Positions 30,692-39,053 of a stretch of DNA of 64,000 bases are shown here, in pieces. Position numbers and translations under genes: made by a program. Below the pieces are notes generated by a model that was given only the letters and a program-made list of their open reading frames with translations, was not told where the DNA came from and searched no databases. The stretch lies in NCBI GenBank assembly GCA_017435525.1, contig JAFSEW010000060.1, positions 20,697-84,696 of the forward strand, written 5' to 3'. Origin of the DNA: Oscillospiraceae bacterium. GTDB lineage: Bacteria; Bacillota; Clostridia; Oscillospirales; Oscillospiraceae. Position 1 is the first letter of the stretch, and each line of letters opens with the position of its first letter.

Positions 30692-31758
30692 GGCAGCTTC
30701 ACCTCCTGACCCAGCAGCAGCTGCCGGGAGATCCGGGCAGCCAGGGTAATTTTCCGGCAGGCATCTTCATCCTGCCCCTCCATAGCCTGCCGCAGCAGGG
30801 CAAAATAGATGCCTTCCAGGGTATCTTCTCCGGCATTGGCCCACAGATCCACAGGCGGCAGCGTCTGATCCCGGAGCTGCAGGTTGGGGAACCGGGCAAA
30901 CTGCCGCTGTAGGGCAGCCGGATCCGGCGCTTCGCATTCCCCGGTGAGGGTGATGCGGTAGTGGTGATCGTTGCCCAGAGCGGGAAGCATGGCTTCCAGC
31001 GCTGTCTCCGGACTGCCGTCGGTGGGGCATTCCCAGTCATAGAACCGGGGGGTATCCAGGCTCAAAAATTCCAGGGCGCAGGTGTCTTCCAGGGTCACCA
31101 GATACACGCCCTTTTCCTCCGTTTCGTCGAAGCCCCGCCCCATGGGGCAGCCGGGCCAGCCGCAGAGGGTGCTGCCCAGGCGCAGCTGTCCGCCCTTGTG
31201 GATGTGCCCCAGGGCTAGATACTGCAGCCCCGAGGAGCGAATCTGCTCCGCGGTAATGGGATTGTAGGGGGAAGTGCTTTGGGTGGGGTCGCCGTGGAAA
31301 ACGCCGATGGCCCAGCGTTCTTCCTGCTGCGCCCGGAAGGATGCCAGCTGGGAATCCATGTAGGCACCCGTAAAGGCAGCACCGTAGATCCGGCAATTCA
31401 GTTCCGGCAGCGCCACGCTTTCGATTTCGGCCCCGGTAAAGATATGCACATTCTCCGGCCACACCTCTGTGAGCCAGGGGGAGCCTGGGCGCACAAAATC
31501 GTGGTTGCCCGGAGCAATAAACACGGGCATTCCGGCGCTTCCCAGCGCATCTTTCACAGCCCGGATGCTCTCCGGGGAGGCAGGGCCGTCAAACAGATCG
31601 CCGGAAAGCAGGATCAGATGGCACCGGTGGGCCCGGGCCGCTTCGGTTATCTGATACGGCAGCCGCAGCATGGCAGCGCGCAGCTGCGCGGCGGAGGTTT
31701 CGCTGTGACCCTGGAGCGGGGAGTCCAGATGCCAGTCAGCGCTGTGCAGCAGTTTCAT
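30688..31758 (-). CDS. SbcD/YhaO-like metallophosphoesterase DNA nuclease
   Basis: A 356-residue Mre11-type nuclease. Metal-binding motifs are all present: MKLLHSADWHLDSPL (D-x-H), LLSGDLFDGP (GD), GNHDF (GNHD), GVFHGDP and ALGHIHKG (GHxH). The ATG chosen gives the usual start of the family, and the upstream open frame only overlaps ymdB. The 3' end overlaps the yhaN-like gene by four bases, and the 5' end overlaps ymdB by 23. With the ATPase it would process DNA ends during repair. Confidence 0.9.
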   Translation of the reverse strand: MKLLHSADWHLDSPLQGHSETSAAQLRAAMLRLPYQITEAARAHRCHLILLSGDLFDGPASPESIRAVKDALGSAGMPVFIAPGNHDFVRPGSPWLTEVWPENVHIFTGAEIESVALPELNCRIYGAAFTGAYMDSQLASFRAQQEERWAIGVFHGDPTQSTSPYNPITAEQIRSSGLQYLALGHIHKGGQLRLGSTLCGWPGCPMGRGFDETEEKGVYLVTLEDTCALEFLSLDTPRFYDWECPTDGSPETALEAMLPALGNDHHYRITLTGECEAPDPAALQRQFARFPNLQLRDQTLPPVDLWANAGEDTLEGIYFALLRQAMEGQDEDACRKITLAARISRQLLLGQEVKLP

Positions 31759-32530
31759 CGTGTAGATCCACCCTTTCTGCCCGGCGACAGCGGCCGGTTT
31801 CGGAGTCAATGGTAAACAGAACGGCTTCCAGCTTGGTGGGGCCGTCCGCCCAGCGGTAACGCTCGGTAAGGTCGCCCCGGAATTTGGCAATGGAAAGCCG
31901 GGGCTGGATGCCCAGCACAGAGTGCTGCGGGCCGGTCATGCCCAGATCGGTTACATAGCCGGTGCCCTTGGGCAGCACCTGGGCGTCGGCAGTGGGCACA
32001 TGGGTGTGGGTGCCCCACAGGGCGCTGACCCGGCCATCCAGCATATAGCCCATAGCCAGCTTTTCGGAGGTGGCTTCCGCGTGGATTTCCACCAGAATGA
32101 TCTTGGCGTCAATTTCCTTCAGGGCTTTTTCCACCACCAGGAAGGGGTTGTCCGGGCCGTAGTCCATATTGCACCGGCCAATCAGGTCGATCACGGCGAC
32201 GCGTCCTGCCTTGGTGTCGAAGGTGGCCCAGCCTCTGCCGGGTACCTGGGGGGCATAGTTGGCAGGCCGGAGGATCTGGGGGCAGTCGTCCATGTAAGGC
32301 ACGATGTCCCGCTTGGCCCAGGTGTGATTGCCCATGGTAATCACATCGGCACCGGCGTCCAGAATCTCCTCGCCCTGCTGGGGGGTCATACCCACCACCG
32401 CCGCGTTCTCTCCGTTGACGATTACAAAATCCGCGCCTGTTTTGCGTTTCAGGTAACGCAGCGAGCGGCAGATCCGGTCCATACCGGGGCCTCCCACCAC
32501 ATCGCCGACAGCCAGCACCTTGAAATCCAT
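31736..32530 (-). CDS. ymdB: YmdB-family metallophosphoesterase
   Basis: A 264-residue enzyme of the TIGR00282/YmdB family, described in Bacillus as a phosphodiesterase acting on 2',3'-cyclic nucleotides and cyclic AMP and influencing biofilm and motility decisions. Motifs: MDFKVLAVGDVVGGPG, DFVIVNGENAA, ITMGNHTW, EIHAEATSEK, GTHTHVPTAD and GYVTDLGMTGP. Two in-frame ATGs are close together; AAGGAG is seven bases from the second (MDFKV) but only one from the first (MAMDF), so I use the second. The length equals that of the known family. It is the first gene of the four-gene operon ending in sortase B. Confidence 0.93.
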   Translation of the reverse strand: MDFKVLAVGDVVGGPGMDRICRSLRYLKRKTGADFVIVNGENAAVVGMTPQQGEEILDAGADVITMGNHTWAKRDIVPYMDDCPQILRPANYAPQVPGRGWATFDTKAGRVAVIDLIGRCNMDYGPDNPFLVVEKALKEIDAKIILVEIHAEATSEKLAMGYMLDGRVSALWGTHTHVPTADAQVLPKGTGYVTDLGMTGPQHSVLGIQPRLSIAKFRGDLTERYRWADGPTKLEAVLFTIDSETGRCRRAERVDLHDETAAQR

Positions 32531-32570
32531 AGCCATTCTCCTTTTCCCATAGAGGCATATATCTTCTCCT

Positions 32571-32599
32571 ATTATACACGAAAGCCCCGCCTTATGCAA
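32571..32599 (-). promoter_or_regulatory. Promoter of the ymdB-sbcD-yhaN-srtB operon
   Basis: On the minus strand TTGCAT and a perfect TATAAT with a 17-bp spacer, 41 bp upstream of ymdB. Confidence 0.78.
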
Positions 32600-32614
32600 C
32601 AAAAACCCCGGCGA

Positions 32615-32790
32615 AACATAGGGCGGGAGGCTCAAGAGCCTCCCGTTACCGGGCCACAAAAGGAGAAAACGGGTCCTTCGACTCGCTGCGCTCGCTCAGG
32701 ACGACAGAAGAAACCTGAGAGCTTTCCCCGTTCCTTTGTCATTCTGAGCAAGCGAAGCGCGCCGAAGAATCCGTCCCCCACGAATTCCAT
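32615..32790. repeat. Inverted family A and family B elements
   Basis: An inverted family A palindrome (GGGAGGCTCAAGAGCCTCCC, 32624-32644), a family B arm in inverted order (GGGTCCTTCGACTCGCTGCG...CTCAGGACGAC, 32670-32706) and GTCATTCTGAGCAAGCG...GAAGAATCCG (32737-32773). The order is the reverse of most other sites. Confidence 0.78.
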
Positions 32791-32806
32791 ACGCCAAAAC
32801 AAAAAT

Positions 32807-32830
32807 CCCCAACAGGTTTCCCTGTTGGGG
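32807..32830 (-). terminator. Terminator of the BlaI-type gene
   Basis: On the minus strand CCCCAACAGG, loop GAAA, CCTGTTGGGG followed by ATTTTTG, seven bases after the stop. Confidence 0.88.
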
Positions 32831-32836
32831 CAGAAT

Positions 32837-33199
32837 TCACATTTTTGCAATCAGCGCCTTAATATTTTGCCGCTCTTCCGGGGTCATCTCCTCCCGGTCC
32901 AGCAGCGCCCGGATGAATTCCACGGGATGCGGGACATGGCGGCGGCTGAAGATATAGGCGGCGAAATATTCTTCCCGGCTCATAGTGGGCAGGAACAGAC
33001 GGCCGTAGGTCTTTCCCCGCTTGACAAAACCGGCTTCCCGGATAATGCCCTTCTGAAGCATACCGTTGAGCAGGATATGCACAGAACTGTCTTTCCAGGT
33101 TTTTTCTTCCGAGCGTTCCAGAAGATCCGCCCGGGACAGCGGCGCAGCGGCTTCCCACAGGACATCCATGATCTGCATCTCACTTTTTGTAAGCTCCAC
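32837..33199 (-). CDS. BlaI/MecI/CopY-type winged-helix repressor
   Basis: A 120-residue repressor of the penicillinase-repressor family: VELTKSEMQIMDVLWEAAAPLSRADLLER, then WKDSSVHILLNGMLQKGIIREAGFVKRGKTYGRLFLPTMSREEYFA, the winged helix and dimerisation start. I use the GTG because GGGAGGTG lies six bases before it; upstream ATGs at 33229 and 33256 have no ribosome binding site, and the first is within the promoter -10 region. No BlaR1/MecR1 sensor-protease is adjacent, so its control must be by another signal or a distant sensor. It is a single-gene unit with its own promoter and terminator. Confidence 0.85.
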   Translation of the reverse strand: MELTKSEMQIMDVLWEAAAPLSRADLLERSEEKTWKDSSVHILLNGMLQKGIIREAGFVKRGKTYGRLFLPTMSREEYFAAYIFSRRHVPHPVEFIRALLDREEMTPEERQNIKALIAKM

Positions 33200-33209
33200 G
33201 GCAATCACC

Positions 33210-33264
33210 TCCCAATATCTGGAATTCATTATACGGGAGGCAGTGGGCTTTGTCAATTCTGGAT
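33210..33264 (-). promoter_or_regulatory. Consensus promoter flanked by inverted repeats
   Basis: On the minus strand a perfect TTGACA-17-TATAAT promoter (33228-33256). It is flanked by TATCCAGAATT and AATTCCAGATA, which are inverted repeats of each other at 9 of 11 positions, a possible binding site for the repressor it drives. Confidence 0.75.
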
Positions 33265-33395
33265 ATGTAAAAAAAGGAAGATTTTTCCCGTTGAAATTTA
33301 GTGACCTTTTTATAGAGTTATAGAATCCTTTTAACTTTTCTTTTTGATTTAATAGGAAAAATCTGCCATAAGGCTTTGCAAACCCTTAATTTTCG

Positions 33396-33425
33396 AAAAA
33401 ACAGCCTGCCGTTTCCGGCAGGCTG
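33396..33425 (-). terminator. Terminator of htrA
   Basis: CAGCCTGCCG and CGGCAGGCTG around a 4-base loop; on the minus strand it is followed by TTTTTT. Confidence 0.9.
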
Positions 33426-33432
33426 CTGCGTC

Positions 33433-34812
33433 TTATTTACCGCCGTTTCCGAAGTAATCCCGGAAGAACTCATACCAGTCTTCGAAATCATTGCCTTCGG
33501 GAATCTGCGTTTCCGGGGTCTGAGGCGTGACGGGCACGGTTTCGGGGAGATCCGCGGGCTTTTCATCCAGGGTGATGTCCAGCTCCAGGATCTGGCCGCC
33601 CCGGTACACGGTAATGGTGGTCACATCACCGGCCTGGAACTGCCGCAGAGCCTTGCTCAGGGAGTTGACGCCGGTGACTTCGTGCTCACCCACGGCGATG
33701 ATAATGTCCTTCGCCTGCATACCGGCAGCATGGGCGCAGTTGCCGGGCACCACTTCCTGCACATACGCGCCCATGGGCATGTTGTAGTAGGTGGCAGCCT
33801 GGGGGTCCATATCGCTGACGCTGATGCCCAGATAAGCGCTGCGGATATAGCCGTAATTGGTCAGGTCTTCCAGCATATCCTTCACATCGTCAATGGGAAT
33901 GGCGAAGCCGATGCCCTCGATGGTAGCGCCGGAACCGGAGTTGCCGGAGTACTTGGCAGTGGTGATACCCACCACTTCACCGTTCATGTTGAACAGGGGA
34001 CCGCCGGAGTTGCCGGAGTTGATGGCGGCGTCGGTCTGGATCATGTTGATGGCGAAGCCGGAGGTATTCACATCCCGCTCCTTGGCGCTGACATAGCCCA
34101 CAGTCTGGGTGGCGGTCAGCTCACCCAGGGGATTGCCGATGGCCACAACCTGATCGCCCACCACCAGCGCATCGCTGCTGCCCAACTGCACGGCGGGGAA
34201 ATTGTCGCCTTCCACCTTCAGCAGGGCCACATCGTTGGAACTGTTGGAGCCCACCAGGGTGGCGGAATATTCGGTGCCGTCATCGGTCTTGATGCTAATG
34301 CTGGTGCCGCCTTCGATCACATGGTGGTTGGTCACTACATAGCCGTCCTGGGTCAGGAAGAAGCCGGAGCCGGTGGAAGTGCCCATGGAGGTCTTGGCGT
34401 AGACCATCACCACGGAGCGTACATTCCGGGCATACACTTGGGCAGGGGTCAGACCCAGCTTTTCGGATACGGTGATATCAGGGATGTTGGCAGCAGCGCT
34501 CTGGTCAATGGAATCCTCCAGGGCATCCAGCTTGTTCTGGAAGCTCTGGGTCAGACCTTCCACCCGGTTTTCCCACCGGGCATTGAGCACCGCGGCAGTA
34601 CTCAGGCAGCTGCCTGCCACAAGAGCCAGCACCGCAAACGCGCACAGGAAGGTTTTGCCCCGGCCGGTTTTGGGCTTTTTTACCTTTTTGGGGGCATCAT
34701 AAGCGGGCATCTGGAATTCATAGGGGGAATCCGCAAAGGGAGAGGCCTTTTTGACAGGTGCCTCCTGCTCCGGCGCGGGATTCTCAGCGGGGTTATATTC
34801 GTAATTCTCCAT
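33433..34812 (-). CDS. htrA: HtrA/DegP-like serine protease with PDZ domain
   Basis: A 459-residue membrane-anchored protease for quality control of exported proteins. An acidic/Pro-rich cytoplasmic N-terminus (1-50) is followed by one membrane helix (about 54-76), a short coiled linker, the trypsin-like domain with catalytic His164 (VTNHHVIEGG), Asp194 (SNDVALLKV) and Ser269 (INSGNSGGPL), and one PDZ domain (about 325-420: RSAYLGISVSDMDPQ, AGMQAKDIIIAVGEHEVTGVNSL). The C-terminus is acidic and aromatic (EDWYEFFRDYF). GGGAGGATACC precedes the ATG. It is monocistronic, closed by an intrinsic terminator. This layout is standard for Clostridia. Confidence 0.94.
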   Translation of the reverse strand: MENYEYNPAENPAPEQEAPVKKASPFADSPYEFQMPAYDAPKKVKKPKTGRGKTFLCAFAVLALVAGSCLSTAAVLNARWENRVEGLTQSFQNKLDALEDSIDQSAAANIPDITVSEKLGLTPAQVYARNVRSVVMVYAKTSMGTSTGSGFFLTQDGYVVTNHHVIEGGTSISIKTDDGTEYSATLVGSNSSNDVALLKVEGDNFPAVQLGSSDALVVGDQVVAIGNPLGELTATQTVGYVSAKERDVNTSGFAINMIQTDAAINSGNSGGPLFNMNGEVVGITTAKYSGNSGSGATIEGIGFAIPIDDVKDMLEDLTNYGYIRSAYLGISVSDMDPQAATYYNMPMGAYVQEVVPGNCAHAAGMQAKDIIIAVGEHEVTGVNSLSKALRQFQAGDVTTITVYRGGQILELDITLDEKPADLPETVPVTPQTPETQIPEGNDFEDWYEFFRDYFGNGGK

Positions 34813-34969
34813 AAAGGTATCCTCCCTCGGATGTTGTTGTATTTATGTTACGCATGGGTTTTGAAGAAATTATGTACGAACCCAAAACGAAATTTAAACA
34901 ATTCCGACAAAATCTGCTGCAATTCATAATAAACGCAAATCCGCCCCCGGTCAAGCCCCCATACAGAAA

Positions 34970-35235
34970 AACTTGTAGGGCGCTTTCGTGCTCCCGCCCC
35001 ATCGACTTTCATACGCAGAACCGAATTTCCCTTGTAGGGGAGGGTCTTGACCCTCCCGCTGCAAGCTATCGGATATCGCAATGGACAATTGAGAATTGAC
35101 AATTGACAATTGTGGTGTCGGCTCCGCCGACGATTTTAAATAACGCCGCAGGCGCACCTGAATTGTCCATTGTCCATTGTCAATTCCACATCGCACCTAG
35201 TAACGGGAGGCTCAAGAGCCTCCCCTACAGAGCAC
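34970..35235. repeat. Family A elements and a full family C element
   Basis: Family A-like GTAGGGCGCTTTCGTGCTCC (34975-34999), family A (35033-35059), then a family C element (35078-35185): ACAATTGAG-type units, the core GTCGGCTCCGCCGACGATTT with a second hairpin CGCCGCAGGCG, and ATTGTCCATTGTCC units in the inverse sense. An inverted family A (35205-35230) follows. No gene is seen between htrA and the DUF1540 gene. Confidence 0.78.
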
Positions 35236-35259
35236 CGCCGTACCCCTTGCATAAAAAAT

Positions 35260-35279
35260 GCGGCGGCCGAAGCCGCCGC
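35260..35279 (-). terminator. Terminator of the DUF1540 gene
   Basis: GCGGCGGC, loop TTCG, GCCGCCGC on the minus strand, followed by ATTTTTTAT. Confidence 0.9.
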
Positions 35280-35287
35280 GAAGTCAT

Positions 35288-35452
35288 TTACTTCTTGCGG
35301 AAGGACATGCAGTCGGTGCACTGATCCTGAGTGGGGTTAGCCTCATGGGTACCCACCTGGATCTTCTCCAGAGAGCAGTAGTTGGCATCGTCGCAGTGGT
35401 AGGCGCACTGAGAAACGGTGCAGGCAATACACTTATTGGCGTGACAGCTCAT
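35288..35452 (-). CDS. Small Cys-rich DUF1540 protein
   Basis: A 54-residue protein with eight cysteines. It starts MSCHANKCIACTVSQCAYHC, continues DDANYCSLEKIQVGTHEA, and ends QDQCTDCMSFRKK. This Cys pattern (C-x3-C, C-x2-C-x4-C-x3-C, then C...C-x2-C) is the DUF1540 pattern, a small putative metal-binding family common in Clostridia and linked to spores or stress in some species; its function is not established. AAGGAGG precedes the ATG by eight bases and a strong terminator follows eight bases after the stop. Confidence 0.9.
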   Translation of the reverse strand: MSCHANKCIACTVSQCAYHCDDANYCSLEKIQVGTHEANPTQDQCTDCMSFRKK

Positions 35453-35520
35453 GGTTCATTCCTCCTTCTTTCGTTGTCGGCATTATTATGCCCCGAACGG
35501 GAGAAATGATTTCTGGAAAA

Positions 35521-36072
35521 TTATTCCGGCAGGATCATGCCGATGCCCTGCATCAGCTGCTCCCGGGTCATAGCGCCTCTGCAGTAGGCCACGCCGCCGC
35601 CGCAGGCATCGATGAAGAAGGTGGCGGGAATGGAACTGATGCCGTATTGCATAGCCGCTTCCTGATCGGTGTCAAAGAACACCGGGAAGGTGTAACCGGC
35701 TTCCGTGAGAAACGCGGCAGCGGATTCCACAGTTTCCGAGGTGCCGTCGGTGAGATTTACCATCATGAACTGGACTTTTCCTTCCAGTTCCTTGCAAACT
35801 TCCTCAAAATCCGGCATCTCCGACTTGCAGGGGCCGCACCAGCTGGCCCAGAAATTCACCACAACGGGAATTCCCTGAAAATCCGAAAGCTTCACAGGCT
35901 TGCCCTGCAGATCATACACAGTAAAATCAGGAGCCAGCGAGTGGGAATGCTCGGCATGGTCATGTTCATGTTCATGGTCATGCTCTGTGGCAGCCGGTGT
36001 GGAAGCTGCCGGAGCGGAGCTGCAGCCGCAAAGCAGCGCGAGAATCAAAATAACAAGAATCAGCCGTTTCAT
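35521..36072 (-). CDS. TlpA/ResA-like thioredoxin lipoprotein with His-rich segment
   Basis: A 183-residue extracytoplasmic thiol-disulfide protein. The lipobox LLCGC puts the lipidated Cys at residue 17. A His/Asp/Glu-rich stretch (HDHEHEHDHAEHSH, about residues 30-43) follows, then the AhpC/TlpA domain: APDFTVYDLQGKPVKLSDFQG, VVVNFWASWCGPCKSEMPDF with the redox pair CGPC, and SSIPATFFID with the cis-proline. Near the end an extra Cys pair occurs (DACGGGVAYC). The His cluster is not part of the usual fold and suggests zinc, copper or nickel binding. The gene has its own promoter-like sequence. Substrates are unknown. Confidence 0.9.
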   Translation of the reverse strand: MKRLILVILILALLCGCSSAPAASTPAATEHDHEHEHDHAEHSHSLAPDFTVYDLQGKPVKLSDFQGIPVVVNFWASWCGPCKSEMPDFEEVCKELEGKVQFMMVNLTDGTSETVESAAAFLTEAGYTFPVFFDTDQEAAMQYGISSIPATFFIDACGGGVAYCRGAMTREQLMQGIGMILPE

Positions 36073-36101
36073 AAGTCCTCCAAAGGAAATTAGTTTTTCT
36101 T

Positions 36102-36131
36102 ATCATACCATATCCCGATGGCGTCTGTAAA
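36102..36131 (-). promoter_or_regulatory. Candidate promoter of the tlpA-like gene
   Basis: On the minus strand TTTACA and TATGAT with an 18-bp spacer, 30 bp before the gene. Confidence 0.5.
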
Positions 36132-36153
36132 GAAAAATCCTTTGCCGGGAATG

Positions 36154-36708
36154 TCAGAATGTGGGCGGGGTAATGGCGAAAATCACCTGCACCGTAACTT
36201 CGGAAGGGTTGTGCCAGACATGTGCCGCGTTGGAAGCGATCCGCACACTGTCGCCTGCCCGCAATGTCAGAGGCGTACCCTCCAGATCCAGCACCACGCT
36301 GTCACCGGCGCATACATAGGCAACTTCTTCTCCCACATGGCTTTTGCTGTCCCGGTAGGAACTGCACCGGGGCGGAATCACCATCATGCAAAACTCAATA
36401 TCGCCTTTGGTGTCCGGGGTAAGCAGCTGGTAGTGCACATCCGGCTCTCCCGGGGAACCGATCACCAGCCGGGTTTCGGGGTGTACCACCATATCAGGGG
36501 TCTGTTCTTCTTTAAAAAGGTTGTAAAGCGGCGTATCCAGCACCTGCGCAATGGCGCGCAGGGTGTTGATGGAAGGATTCACCAGGCCGTTCTCCATCTG
36601 GCTCAGCATAGAGGGGGTGATATTTGCCAGATTGGCTACCTTTCGCACCGAGAGCCCACGCTCCAGACGAAGGGCCTGTATTTTCTTTCCAAGATTCAAT
36701 TCATCCAA
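36154..36708 (-). CDS. XRE-family regulator with C-terminal cupin domain
   Basis: A 184-residue transcription factor. Residues about 5-60 form a Cro/CI-type helix-turn-helix (LGKKIQALRLERGLSVRKVANLANITPSMLSQMENGLVNPSINTLRAIAQVL). Residues about 95-180 form a cupin (IEFCMMVIPPRCSSYRDSKSHVGEEVAYVCAGDSVVLDLEGTPLTLRAGDSVRIASNAAHVWHNPS). Regulators of this build usually control amino-acid or small-metabolite pathways by binding a ligand in the cupin. I choose the TTG start because GGGAGGG is six bases upstream; the ATG at 36723 has no ribosome binding site. It follows dsdA closely and is probably co-transcribed, so D-serine or a product is a plausible signal. Confidence 0.87.
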   Translation of the reverse strand: MDELNLGKKIQALRLERGLSVRKVANLANITPSMLSQMENGLVNPSINTLRAIAQVLDTPLYNLFKEEQTPDMVVHPETRLVIGSPGEPDVHYQLLTPDTKGDIEFCMMVIPPRCSSYRDSKSHVGEEVAYVCAGDSVVLDLEGTPLTLRAGDSVRIASNAAHVWHNPSEVTVQVIFAITPPTF

Positions 36709-36726
36709 GGCTGTCCCTCCCATGTC

Positions 36727-38067
36727 TCAGTCAAGCAGGTTTTTTCCCGCGGCATAGTAGGCCCGCATTTCTTCCGGCGGTACCATGCTGCCGCCGGTGG
36801 CCCACACCAGATGCACCGCGTTTTCTCTGGGAATGGGATAGGCGCAGAGCACGGGATCGTTTGCCATCAGCACCGGGCCGTACATACCCGCCAGGGCGCT
36901 GGGCTCCAATTTCAGGCCTTCCGTGTCCGCCAGCTGCGCCAGCATCCGGTACATGCGCCCATCCTCCAGGGAGTAGCAGCCACTCATAAAGGGGGCCATC
37001 AAGCCGCCCACAAAGCCGGATGCCCGGCCCACGGCCAATCCGTCAGCTACGGTGCGGTTGTCTATACCAATGTCCTGCACGCTGATGGCGCTGTTGAGGC
37101 CGGTGGCCATGCCCAGCAGCATGCAGCAGGAATGGGTAGGCTCCGCGAAGAAGCAATGCACGCTATCTCCGAACACCTGCTTCAGACCGAAGGCAACACC
37201 GCCGGGACCGCCGCCCACGCCGCAGGGCAGATACACAAACAGGGGATGCCGATCATCCACCCGGATTCCCGCATCTTCCAGTTGCCTGCGCAGCCGCAGG
37301 GCAGCAACGGCATAGCCCATAAAGAGGGTCTGGGAATTTTCATCGTCCACAAAGTGGCAGTAGGGGTCGTTCTGGGCCTGGGCTCGGCCCTGGGCCACGG
37401 CGATGGAGTAGTCGGATTCGTATTCCACCACCGTCACGCCCTTGCTTCGGAGCATATCCTTTTTCCACTGCCGGGCATCGGCAGACATGTGCACCGTTAC
37501 CCGGAAGCCCAGCTTGGCGCTCATAATGCCAATGGAAAGCCCCAGATTGCCGGTGGAGCCCACGGCAATGGAGTACCGGGACAGGGCATCCCGAAACTTC
37601 TGAGAGTGAAACACTTCATAGGAATCGCCTGCTTTCAGCAGCCCCAGCTCCAAAGCAATCTTTTCCGCCACATACAGCACTTCATAAATGCCGCCCCGGG
37701 CCTTAATGGAGCCGGAGATGGGCAGATGGCTGTCCAGCTTGATGAAAAGATCCCCGGGGATGGCGCAGCCGAAATCTTCTTCCAGACAGGCCTTCATATG
37801 GGGAATCGCCTTTAGGGGAGACTCCAGAATGCCGCCGGTGGCCTGGGTTTCCGGGAACGCCACCTTGAAATAATCCGCAAACCGATCCAGCCGGTGGCTG
37901 GCATCTTGCACATCTGCCATGGTCAAGGGGCAATTCTGCATCGCCTTTTCAAAGGGCATTTTTCCCGGATTGATCCAGGCAGTTTCCTTCAAATGGGCAA
38001 TTTCTTTCATAATGGGATATTCTTCCATCCACCGGGCGATGGATTTACCCTGAATTTCCTGATGCAT
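36727..38067 (-). CDS. dsdA: D-serine dehydratase
   Basis: A 446-residue PLP enzyme that converts D-serine to pyruvate and ammonia, both a detoxification and a nitrogen/carbon source. The PLP lysine is Lys122 in [11 protein letters not shown]. Other family phrases: [88 protein letters not shown] and [12 protein letters not shown]. Length matches DsdA of Enterobacteria and Clostridia. CGGAGGT is well placed before the ATG. It is followed at once by the XRE-cupin gene. Confidence 0.94.
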   Translation of the reverse strand: MHQEIQGKSIARWMEEYPIMKEIAHLKETAWINPGKMPFEKAMQNCPLTMADVQDASHRLDRFADYFKVAFPETQATGGILESPLKAIPHMKACLEEDFGCAIPGDLFIKLDSHLPISGSIKARGGIYEVLYVAEKIALELGLLKAGDSYEVFHSQKFRDALSRYSIAVGSTGNLGLSIGIMSAKLGFRVTVHMSADARQWKKDMLRSKGVTVVEYESDYSIAVAQGRAQAQNDPYCHFVDDENSQTLFMGYAVAALRLRRQLEDAGIRVDDRHPLFVYLPCGVGGGPGGVAFGLKQVFGDSVHCFFAEPTHSCCMLLGMATGLNSAISVQDIGIDNRTVADGLAVGRASGFVGGLMAPFMSGCYSLEDGRMYRMLAQLADTEGLKLEPSALAGMYGPVLMANDPVLCAYPIPRENAVHLVWATGGSMVPPEEMRAYYAAGKNLLD

Positions 38068-38164
38068 ATATTACCTCCGATTCTCTCCCAGGAGCCGATT
38101 GAGACACATTGGCCCTTATCCTGATACACGATCATGAAAGAACTGTTCCTTCCAAACTATACTG

Positions 38165-38178
38165 TTAATTATAATTAA
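38165..38178. promoter_or_regulatory. Perfect 14-bp palindrome over the dsdA promoter
   Basis: TTAATTATAATTAA is its own reverse complement and overlaps the -10 box of the dsdA promoter. It is a candidate operator for the XRE-cupin regulator of the same operon. Confidence 0.6.
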
Positions 38179-38202
38179 ACAATAGAAGGCCGGTGAAGTC
38201 AA
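38174..38202 (-). promoter_or_regulatory. Promoter of the dsdA-regulator operon
   Basis: On the minus strand TTGACT and TTTAAT with a 17-bp spacer, 107 bp upstream of dsdA. Confidence 0.72.
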
Positions 38203-38261
38203 GCGTTAATTTTAAGTGCACAACACACAGCCCGACACCCACGATGGAACAATCCACCAAG

Positions 38262-39010
38262 TTTCTTCTGTCATTCTGAGGGCAGCGAAGAATCCGCATC
38301 TTCTTTGTAGGGGAGGCTCTTGCGCCTCCCGCCCGACTTCCCCAAAAGGGTTACGGATTCTTCGACGCGCCTTCGCCGAATTGCGGTATGCTTGCCCCCG
38401 GCAAGCATGTTTATTTCAGATTCGCTGCGGGTCTCACCATGCTCAGAATGACAGAGGAAACCGGAAAGCCAATTCTATCTCCGTCGTCCTGAGCGAGCGT
38501 AGCGAGTCGAAGGACCCGTTCTCTCTCCTGAGGGGTACGGATTCTTCGACTCACTCCGTGGAATTGTGGTATGCTTGCCCCCGGCAAGCATATTTATTTC
38601 ATATTCGCTGCGCGGCGCACCACGCTCAGAATGACAGTTGAATTGGGATAGCCCTCAGGTTTTTTCTGTCATTGCGAGGGCCTTCAGGCCCGTGGCAATC
38701 CGCATCCCCCCGAATTCCATACGCCAAATCGAATTTCTCCGTAGGGCGGGGCCTTGGTCCCGCCGTTACCCGGTACGATTTTGTTACCCGGTAATGGGAG
38801 GGTCAAGACCCTCCCCTACTGAGCGCCCTTGCAGGGGCGGCCATTGTGCCGTCCGCCCGAATTTCCCACATGCTCACGGCGGGAGTAAACCCCCGCCCTA
38901 CATCCATCTAACGATATCCCTCTGTAGGGGAGGCTCTTGCGCCTCCCGCCCGACTTCCATACGCCACTCCGAATTCCTTTTGTAGGGGCGGCCATTGGCC
39001 GTCCGCCCGA
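38262..39010. repeat. 750-bp repeat field (families A, B, F, G)
   Basis: No gene is seen. In order: partial family B (38267-38299), family A (38306-38332), family B with inserted family G (38353-38454), a partner arm (38481-38519), a second family B plus G (38538-38636), family F (38669-38704), family A (38741-38766), inverted family A (38793-38819), family A of GCGGCCATT subtype (38833-38858), inverted family A (38878-38902), family A (38923-38949) and family A GCGGCCATTGGCCGTCC (38981-39006). Several adjacent A elements form inverted pairs. Confidence 0.8.
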
Positions 39011-39030
39011 ATTCCTGAACAGCCTGAAAA

Positions 39031-39048
39031 GGACGATATAGGACTCGA
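39031..39048. repeat. 18-bp duplicate of the tRNA-Val 3' end (att-like)
   Basis: GGACGATATAGGACTCGA repeats exactly the tRNA-Val segment at 39207-39224, 176 bp away in the same orientation. It matches the T-loop to acceptor region, the usual site for tRNA-targeting recombinases. Confidence 0.8.
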
Positions 39049-39053
39049 TTTGC

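Noticed and set aside
36118-37815. 565-codon plus-strand frame across the XRE-cupin gene and dsdA
   Set aside because: Shadow of the minus-strand genes, with no domain pattern.
38262-39010. Repeat field read as a CRISPR array
   Set aside because: The units are palindromes of several families with irregular spacing and orientation, no constant repeat-spacer period, and no cas genes in the window.
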